Assembly (NCBI GenBank): GCA_020844525.1
Contig: JAJGAH010000044.1
Location: 1 to 10,493 of the forward strand
DNA: 10,493 bases
Source: Eubacterium sp.
GTDB lineage: Bacteria; Bacillota; Clostridia; Lachnospirales; Lachnospiraceae
Direction of reading: 5' to 3'
Shown here: piece after piece, positions 6,223 through 10,493 of the stretch
Layout: the number at the start of each line of letters is the position of its first letter
Numbering within the stretch: position 1 is the stretch's first letter
Program-made: the position numbers and the translations under genes
The notes under the pieces: generated by a model
Database searches by the model: none
What the model was told of the DNA's origin: nothing
What the model saw: only the letters and a program-made list of their open reading frames with translations

Positions 6223-6399
6223 GGCTTATTAGCACGAAAAAAAGCGTGTCTTTCCGTCCGGATTTGTCAGTTTTGCCAATGACGTGCGGTGCGGAGATTT
6301 GCCTACGAAGAGCTGCCGGCGGCCATGAGAAATGCCGGTAATGATCTTTGACAGAATTGGCATCAGAAATTCCACAGGGAAGAGGAACGGAGGAATCAG
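6223..6399 (+). promoter_or_regulatory. Long 5' leader of the phosphohexomutase mRNA
   Basis: About 177 nt separate the predicted transcription start from ATG 6400. Possible pairings include CACG with CGTG around 6232-6248, and CCGGC (near 6317) with GCCGG (near 6336). No known riboswitch signature, T-box or terminator is recognisable, and there is no upstream ORF with a ribosome binding site. The 3' end carries GGAGG seven bases before the start. The function of the leader, if any, is unknown. Confidence 0.35.
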
Positions 6400-8082
6400 A
6401 TGTATCAGGATGAGTATAAACGCTGGTTGAATGCGGATCTTATTGATTTTGATCTGAAGAAGGAGCTTCGTGACATTGAAGGCGATGATGACGCGATCAA
6501 GGATCGCTTTGCAGTGAAACTGCAGTTCGGTACGGCTGGTCTGCGCGGCACGCTTGGCGCCGGAACCAATCGCATGAACATCTGGGTTGTCCGTCAGGCT
6601 ACGCAGGGTGTTGCGGACTGGGTGAAGACCCAGGGCGGCACGCAGACCGTGGCAATCAGCTACGACAGCCGTCTGAAGGGATGGAATTTTGCAAGAGATG
6701 CCGCTGGTGTTCTGGCGGCAAACGGCATTCATGTCCGCATCTATGATGAGCTGATGCCGGTGCCCGCACTGAGCTTCGCAACCAGATACTATAAGTGCAA
6801 TGCCGGTATTATGGTTACCGCATCGCACAATCCGGCGAAGTATAACGGCTACAAGGCTTACGGGCCGGATGGCTGCCAGATGACCGATGATGCAGCGGCA
6901 GTTGTATACGATTCCATTCAGAAGACCGATGTGCTTACCGGTGCGAAATACATGTCCTTTGCAGAGGGCGTGGAGAAGGGCTTGATCCGTTTCGTCGGTG
7001 ATGACTGCAAGGAAGCACTGTATGCGGCTATTGAGGAGCGTCAGGTAAGACCGGGTCTTGCGAAGACCGCGGGACTGAAGCTGGTATATTCTCCGCTGAA
7101 CGGGACCGGACTTGTACCGGTCACCCGTGTACTGCAGGATATCGGTATCACTGATATCACCATCGTTCCGGAGCAGGAATATCCGAATGGATATTTCACA
7201 ACTGCACCGTATCCGAACCCGGAGATTTTTGAGGCACTGAAGTATGGACTTGAGCTTGCGAAGAAGACAGGGGCAGACCTGATGCTGGCGACAGACCCTG
7301 ACGCGGACCGTGTGGGCATCGCCATGAAGTGCCCGGACGGCTCCTATGAGCTGGTTTCCGGTAATGAGATGGGTGTGCTTCTGCTCGATTATATCTGCGC
7401 AGGACGCATTGAAAAGGGCACAATGCCGAAGAACCCTGTAGCAGTGATGTCGATTGTATCTACGCCGCTGGCTGATCTTGTGGCAAAGCATTACGGCGTG
7501 GAGATGCGTCATACCCTGACCGGTTTCAAGTGGATCGGTGATCAGATTGCCCAACTGGAAGCTGCCGGAGAGGTGGACCGCTTTATCTTCGGCTTTGAGG
7601 AGAGCTACGGATATCTTGCCGGACCTTATGTACGTGACAAGGATGCTATCATCGGTTCCATGCTGATCTGTGAGATGGCTGCTTACTACAGAAGCATCGG
7701 GTCCTCGATCAAGCAGAGACTCGAGGAGATCTATGCCCAATATGGCCGCTACCTGAACAAGGTAGACAGCTTTGAGTTCCCGGGCCTTTCCGGTATGGAC
7801 AAGATGGCAGGGATCATGACAGAGCTGCGTAAGGACCCGCCGAAGGATTTCGCAGGGAAAAAGGTGGTCAGCGTGACTGACTACGAGCAGCCGGAGAAGA
7901 CAGGACTTCCGAAGGCAAATGTTCTGATCTACGGACTGGATGACGGTTCCTCCGTTGTCGTTCGTCCTTCTGGAACAGAGCCGAAGATCAAGGCATACTA
8001 CACCACAAAGGGAAAGAACCTTGCAGAGGCGGAGGCAGAGAAGGAAACACTTGCGAATGCGCTGAAGCCGATTTTTGAATAA
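6400..8082 (+). CDS. pgcA: Phosphoglucomutase/phosphomannomutase (alpha-D-phosphohexomutase family)
   Basis: Cytosolic enzyme interconverting hexose 1- and 6-phosphates (glucose, possibly mannose), supplying sugar nucleotides for envelope and storage polymers. All four signature loops of the family are intact: the catalytic phosphoserine loop TASHNPAKYNGYK (140-152, Ser142), the metal-binding DPDADR (299-304), the sugar-specificity loop GFEESYGYL (398-406), and the phosphate-binding RPSGTEPK (522-529). The N-terminal FGTAGLRG (43-50) and the length of 560 residues fit the larger clostridial/Bacillus PgcA-type group rather than the roughly 450-residue ManB/GlmM group. GGAGG seven bases upstream fixes the start. 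It has its own strong promoter and a terminator, so it is monocistronic. A 669-codon antisense frame across it is a codon-bias shadow. Substrate preference between glucose and mannose cannot be read directly. Confidence 0.95.
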   Translation: MYQDEYKRWLNADLIDFDLKKELRDIEGDDDAIKDRFAVKLQFGTAGLRGTLGAGTNRMNIWVVRQATQGVADWVKTQGGTQTVAISYDSRLKGWNFARDAAGVLAANGIHVRIYDELMPVPALSFATRYYKCNAGIMVTASHNPAKYNGYKAYGPDGCQMTDDAAAVVYDSIQKTDVLTGAKYMSFAEGVEKGLIRFVGDDCKEALYAAIEERQVRPGLAKTAGLKLVYSPLNGTGLVPVTRVLQDIGITDITIVPEQEYPNGYFTTAPYPNPEIFEALKYGLELAKKTGADLMLATDPDADRVGIAMKCPDGSYELVSGNEMGVLLLDYICAGRIEKGTMPKNPVAVMSIVSTPLADLVAKHYGVEMRHTLTGFKWIGDQIAQLEAAGEVDRFIFGFEESYGYLAGPYVRDKDAIIGSMLICEMAAYYRSIGSSIKQRLEEIYAQYGRYLNKVDSFEFPGLSGMDKMAGIMTELRKDPPKDFAGKKVVSVTDYEQPEKTGLPKANVLIYGLDDGSSVVVRPSGTEPKIKAYYTTKGKNLAEAEAEKETLANALKPIFE

Positions 8083-8111
8083 GGACATTCGGAAAAAACG
8101 AAAATGATATG

Positions 8112-8145
8112 GCCCGGGACTTACAGGAAAAGCCCCGGGCTTTCT
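8112..8145 (+). terminator. Intrinsic terminator of the phosphohexomutase gene
   Basis: GCCCGGG (8112-8118) pairs with CCCGGGC (8134-8140). The stem extends past one A-C mismatch through 8120-8122 with 8130-8132. It is followed by TTTCTC, a weak T-run. It begins 30 bases after the stop codon. Confidence 0.75.
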
Positions 8146-8162
8146 CGGTTGAGAAAAAGGCG

Positions 8163-8191
8163 TTGAACGAAGTGAAAACAAAGGATACAAT
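8163..8191 (+). promoter_or_regulatory. Putative sigma-A promoter of the nitrilase-family gene
   Basis: TTGAAC (8163-8168), a 17-base spacer and TACAAT (8186-8191) directly follow the mutase terminator. The leader to ATG 8369 would be about 170 nt. Within that leader TTTGTAACAGA occurs twice exactly (8205-8215 and 8276-8286), with a looser relative near 8321. I see no riboswitch. Confidence 0.55.
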
Positions 8192-8368
8192 AATGAGGAA
8201 GCAATTTGTAACAGAGAGTCTGTCTGATCATGAGACATTCTGTAGTTCTATTTTGTATTATTATTGTTGAAAGCTTTTGTAACAGAACGGAGTTTCCGAT
8301 GATCTGTCGTCAGAAAAACCTTGTGACAGTTTGTATATGACACAGAAAGATCAGGGAGGTGACCGGGA

Positions 8369-9181
8369 ATGCGGATTGCACAGATACAATCACATGTGTA
8401 TGCAGACAAGCAGAAGAATCTTTCCATGCTTGCAGACTGCCTGGACAGACTGGATGACAGCGGGGCGGACCTGGTAACGATTGGAGAGATGTTTACCACT
8501 CCCTATGAGACCGCCTGCTTTCCGGAATATGCCGAGCCTGAGGGTGGTGAGACCTGGAGGCAGCTCTCGGACATGGCAAGGGCACATCGGATCTATCTGT
8601 CTGCGGGGACCATTCCCGAGGTGGATCCGGAGGGCCGAGTCTATAATACCGCATACGTGTTTGATCGGAATGGCAGGCAGATCGCGAAGCACAGAAAGGT
8701 GCATCTGTTTGATATCGACGTAGAAGGCGGACAGCGGTTCCGGGAATCCGATACGCTCACAGCAGGAACGGCGTCGACAGTTTTTGACACGGATTTCTGC
8801 CGGGTGGGCATCTGCATCTGCTTTGACTGCAGGTTCCCGGAGATCGTGCGGGAGATGGTGCTCTCCGGCGCGAAGGTGGTGCTGGTCCCGGCTTCCTTCA
8901 ACATGACAACAGGTCCGGCGCACTGGGAGCTGATGTTCCGCGCAAGGGCCCTTGATAATCAGTGTTACATGGTCGGCACATCCGATGCCCGTGATCCTTC
9001 TTTTTCTTATGTATCGTGGGGGCATTCCATCGTGACATCCCCCTGGGGTGATGTCGTTGCGCAGATGGATGAGAAGGAGGGGGTCCAGATCACGGACCTG
9101 GATCTTTCCTATGTGGATAAGGTGCGCAGGGAGCTGCCGCTGCTGCATGGCCTGACTGCCAACGCAAAGAAGTGTGTATGA
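8369..9181 (+). CDS. Nitrilase-superfamily carbon-nitrogen hydrolase (Nit2/omega-amidase-like)
   Basis: Cytosolic amidase of 270 residues with the complete nitrilase triad. Glu40 is in IGEMFTTPY, Lys110 in HRKVHLFDID, and Cys151 in GICICFDCRFPE. These positions and contexts (EMF..PY; KVHLFDID; IC(F/Y)D.RFPE) are those of the Nit2/omega-amidase branch, whose known members hydrolyse alpha-ketoglutaramate and alpha-ketosuccinamate, the keto acids of Gln and Asn. The HWELMFRARALDNQCYMVGT stretch (185-204) is also conserved in the family. Length is normal. The start has a strong GGGAGGTGA 5 bases upstream. It has its own promoter and no obvious terminator after it; a partial palindromic repeat follows. 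Omega-amidase is the best guess. Another small-amide or N-carbamoyl substrate is possible. Confidence 0.88.
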   Translation: MRIAQIQSHVYADKQKNLSMLADCLDRLDDSGADLVTIGEMFTTPYETACFPEYAEPEGGETWRQLSDMARAHRIYLSAGTIPEVDPEGRVYNTAYVFDRNGRQIAKHRKVHLFDIDVEGGQRFRESDTLTAGTASTVFDTDFCRVGICICFDCRFPEIVREMVLSGAKVVLVPASFNMTTGPAHWELMFRARALDNQCYMVGTSDARDPSFSYVSWGHSIVTSPWGDVVAQMDEKEGVQITDLDLSYVDKVRRELPLLHGLTANAKKCV

Positions 9182-9224
9182 AAAAGTTTGATCTGGCAAT
9201 AGCAGATGTCAGGGCTAAAAGACG

Positions 9225-9300
9225 TATGCTCCTCAAATTGTCTTGAAATTCTCACGGTTTCGACAAGTAATATGGTTCTATTTGGACCACAATATCATAA
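9225..9300. repeat. Dispersed palindromic repeat, copy 3 (half element, rearranged)
   Basis: Bases 9235-9267 are identical over 33 positions to 3923-3955 of copy 2, and TATGCTC precedes both (9225-9231 and 3913-3919). The right arm of the palindrome is missing. Instead TTTGGACCACAATATCATAA (9281-9300) follows. That stretch is the reverse complement, at 18 of 20 positions, of the left flank of copy 2 (3890-3909). Like copy 2 it sits shortly after a stop codon (44-54 bases here). Confidence 0.75.
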
Positions 9301-9315
9301 TATCATGAGATGAAA

Positions 9316-9360
9316 GCTTTCTATTATTATTATATGATTATAGAATAATCAAAAGAAAGC
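9316..9360. promoter_or_regulatory. AT-rich inverted repeats in front of the last two genes
   Basis: GCTTTC (9316-9321) pairs with GAAAGC (9355-9360), enclosing a smaller perfect hairpin GATTAT-AGA-ATAATC (9336-9350). The region is very AT-rich and probably contains the promoter or operator of the following pair, but I cannot fix a convincing -35/-10 pair. Confidence 0.35.
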
Positions 9361-9387
9361 AGGAGGAAAGGAATTCAGGAATTCAGT

Positions 9388-9843
9388 ATGGATATTTCCA
9401 GTGCAGTATATATTTTTCTCGAGGACAAGAAAAAGATTGACAAATACGGTCCCCAGGACGGGCACCCAGCCATTGCAGGTCTGAATATCCTGCATTTTTT
9501 ACAGGAGAGACTGCAGAAGCAGGAGATGGATCAATTTACCGAGATCGTGAGGGGCTGTCAGTTTATTCCATATGATGAGACGCAGACAGATGCCAGGACG
9601 GATAAGGCGAGTGATATTCTCGGACTGCTCTGGCGCAAGGGAGCCATGAAGCTGTACAACAGCGAGGATTATGCGGATGTCGTGGACTATGTATACATCA
9701 TTGATCTGGATCAGAAATACCTGCGCATCATCAGTAATTACGAATATACCATTCCTTTCACGGAACTGGCGGGACTTTCCGATGAGGACTATATGGAAAA
9801 AATCCAGGCCTTTGAGGGTGACGCAGAAGAGGCCGAATCATGA
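9388..9843 (+). CDS. Uncharacterised 151-aa protein, coupled to the downstream kinase gene
   Basis: Not confidently recognised. A soluble acidic protein with no signal peptide or membrane span. The N-terminus (SAVYIFLEDKKKIDKYGPQD then GHPAIAGLNILHFLQ, about 5-39) and the C-terminal VDYVYIIDLDQKYLRIISNY (99-118) recall a loosely defined family of small bacterial and phage proteins that pair an N-terminal 'DG(Y/H)P' segment with a C-terminal 'YxYxIDLD' strand. This is memory-based resemblance only and gives no function. The stop overlaps the next start (ATGA), so the two genes are translationally coupled and may act together. The ribosome binding site is odd: AGGAGG (9361-9366) lies 21 bases from ATG. 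The nearer CAGGA (9376-9380) belongs to a duplicated GGAATTCA (9370-9385). Confidence 0.7.
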   Translation: MDISSAVYIFLEDKKKIDKYGPQDGHPAIAGLNILHFLQERLQKQEMDQFTEIVRGCQFIPYDETQTDARTDKASDILGLLWRKGAMKLYNSEDYADVVDYVYIIDLDQKYLRIISNYEYTIPFTELAGLSDEDYMEKIQAFEGDAEEAES

Positions 9844-10493
9844 TTGCGACTGTTACCATGAACCCCTGCTTTGACAAGACCTTTACAATCGATGGTTTTT
9901 CTTATGGCGGACTGAACCGCGTGCAGGATAAGAGAACCGACTATTCCGGCAAGGGGATTAACGTATCAATTGTTCTGCATCAGCTGGATGTGCCAGTGCG
10001 GACGTTTGGCATCAATTACAGCCAGAACGGGAGCGATTTTTCTGATGGCCTTGCGGCGGAGGGCATCCGCTATGAAGCTTTCATGGCGCAGGGAAGGGTC
10101 CGGGAAAATATCAAGGTCAGGAATGTCAGGGACCGGGTCACAACTGAACTGAACCAGAAGGGAGATCCCCTGACGGCGGAAGAGCTGCAGGCCTTTACAG
10201 CGCAGCTGCTGGCCCGGCTTTCAGATCCTGCGATCGATCTCGTTGTGATCACGGGCAGCGTGCCCCAGGGGGTCCCGGCAGCCTGTTACAGAGACCTCAC
10301 GGATGCGTGCAAGCAGATGGGCAAGCGGGTAATTCTCGACGCAGAGGGGGATCTGCTTCGGGAGGGACTTAAGGCGGGTCCCGATGTGATCAAGCCAAAC
10401 CTGTATGAATTTATCAATGCCTTTTCGCCGGAGGATGAAAGCCGGGAGGCCATCGTGCGCAGATGCCGGGAGATAATTGCCAGCGGTGTGCAG
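9840..10493 (+). CDS. PfkB-family hexose-phosphate kinase, 1-phosphofructokinase type (3' end outside window)
   Basis: Partial: 218 residues from ATG 9840 to the window end. The fold and order of motifs are those of 1-phosphofructokinase/tagatose-6-phosphate kinase: MIATVTMNPCFDKTF (1-15), SGKGINVS (36-43), RENIKVRN (88-95) with the following TTELNQKG (101-108), the strand VVITGSVPQGVP (135-146), and VIKPNLYEF (183-191). The C-terminal GTGDS-like catalytic motif would lie beyond the window. It is diverged: the usual GGKG reads SGKG, and the usual GxxGG.xG segment reads GINYSQNGSDFSDG (57-70). AGAGG seven bases upstream and the 4-base overlap with the preceding gene support the start. No transporter or DeoR-type regulator is visible beside it, unlike typical fru operons, so the substrate (fructose 1-phosphate, tagatose 6-phosphate or other) is open. 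Confidence 0.88.
   Translation, partial: MIATVTMNPCFDKTFTIDGFSYGGLNRVQDKRTDYSGKGINVSIVLHQLDVPVRTFGINYSQNGSDFSDGLAAEGIRYEAFMAQGRVRENIKVRNVRDRVTTELNQKGDPLTAEELQAFTAQLLARLSDPAIDLVVITGSVPQGVPAACYRDLTDACKQMGKRVILDAEGDLLREGLKAGPDVIKPNLYEFINAFSPEDESREAIVRRCREIIASGVQ

Noticed and set aside
6229..8238. A 669-codon open frame on the minus strand across the phosphohexomutase gene
   Set aside because: It is antisense to a gene with intact family motifs. Its protein is rich in Cys, His, Arg and Leu without any domain, and it has no ribosome binding site.
8390..9199. A 269-codon antisense frame over the nitrilase-family gene
   Set aside because: The plus-strand frame has the full Glu-Lys-Cys triad and a strong ribosome binding site; the antisense product is unlike any family.
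9191..9207. ATCTG-GCAATAG-CAGAT hairpin after the nitrilase-family gene as a terminator
   Set aside because: Only a five-base stem with no T-run after it; the neighbouring repeat copy is the stronger structure.

Overview
The window looks like a chromosomal stretch from a Clostridia-class Bacillota, most likely a Lachnospiraceae-type gut anaerobe. This is inferred from moderate GC, AGGAGG-like ribosome binding sites, sigma-A-type promoters (TTGACA-17-TATGAT upstream of the phosphohexomutase gene), and the mix of proteins: a PucR/CdaR-type regulator, a lipid-anchored C39-like protein and a PgcA-like phosphohexomutase. I cannot name the species. I see no phage, insertion sequence, CRISPR array, tRNA or rRNA.

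Layout: 1-498 is a non-coding, structured region. It holds a dispersed palindromic repeat with a second hairpin nested inside it, two further hairpins, a strong intrinsic terminator, and a 23-bp tandem repeat running into the asnB promoter. Next come asnB (499-2085, +) with a perfect 12-bp terminator stem, and a PucR-type regulator under its own promoter (2348-3841, +). A 93-bp copy of the palindromic repeat lies between the regulator and a convergent gene for a C39-like lipoprotein with a long Ser/Gly-rich tail (5460-4057, -). The lipoprotein promoter is overlaid by repeated GCACAGACTTT boxes. The interval 5605-6187 has no large gene. It contains one plausible 55-residue hydrophobic small protein on the minus strand and a 35-bp-period tandem repeat.

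The second half is a + strand series. A phosphoglucomutase/phosphomannomutase (6400-8082) has a near-consensus promoter, a leader of about 175 nt and a terminator. A Nit2/omega-amidase-like hydrolase (8369-9181) follows under its own promoter. After a third, rearranged repeat copy comes a translationally coupled pair: an unrecognised 151-residue protein (9388-9843) and a diverged PfkB-family hexose-phosphate kinase of the 1-phosphofructokinase type, cut by the window end (9840 onward).

Most genes appear to be single transcription units with their own promoters; only the last two form a clear operon. Metabolically the window covers amide nitrogen (Asn synthesis, possible omega-amidase) and sugar phosphates (hexose-phosphate mutase, 1-PFK-like kinase). 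No multi-gene novel system is evident. The best leads are the palindromic repeat family, the lipoprotein and its repeated operator-like boxes, the small hydrophobic protein, and the unknown protein coupled to the kinase.
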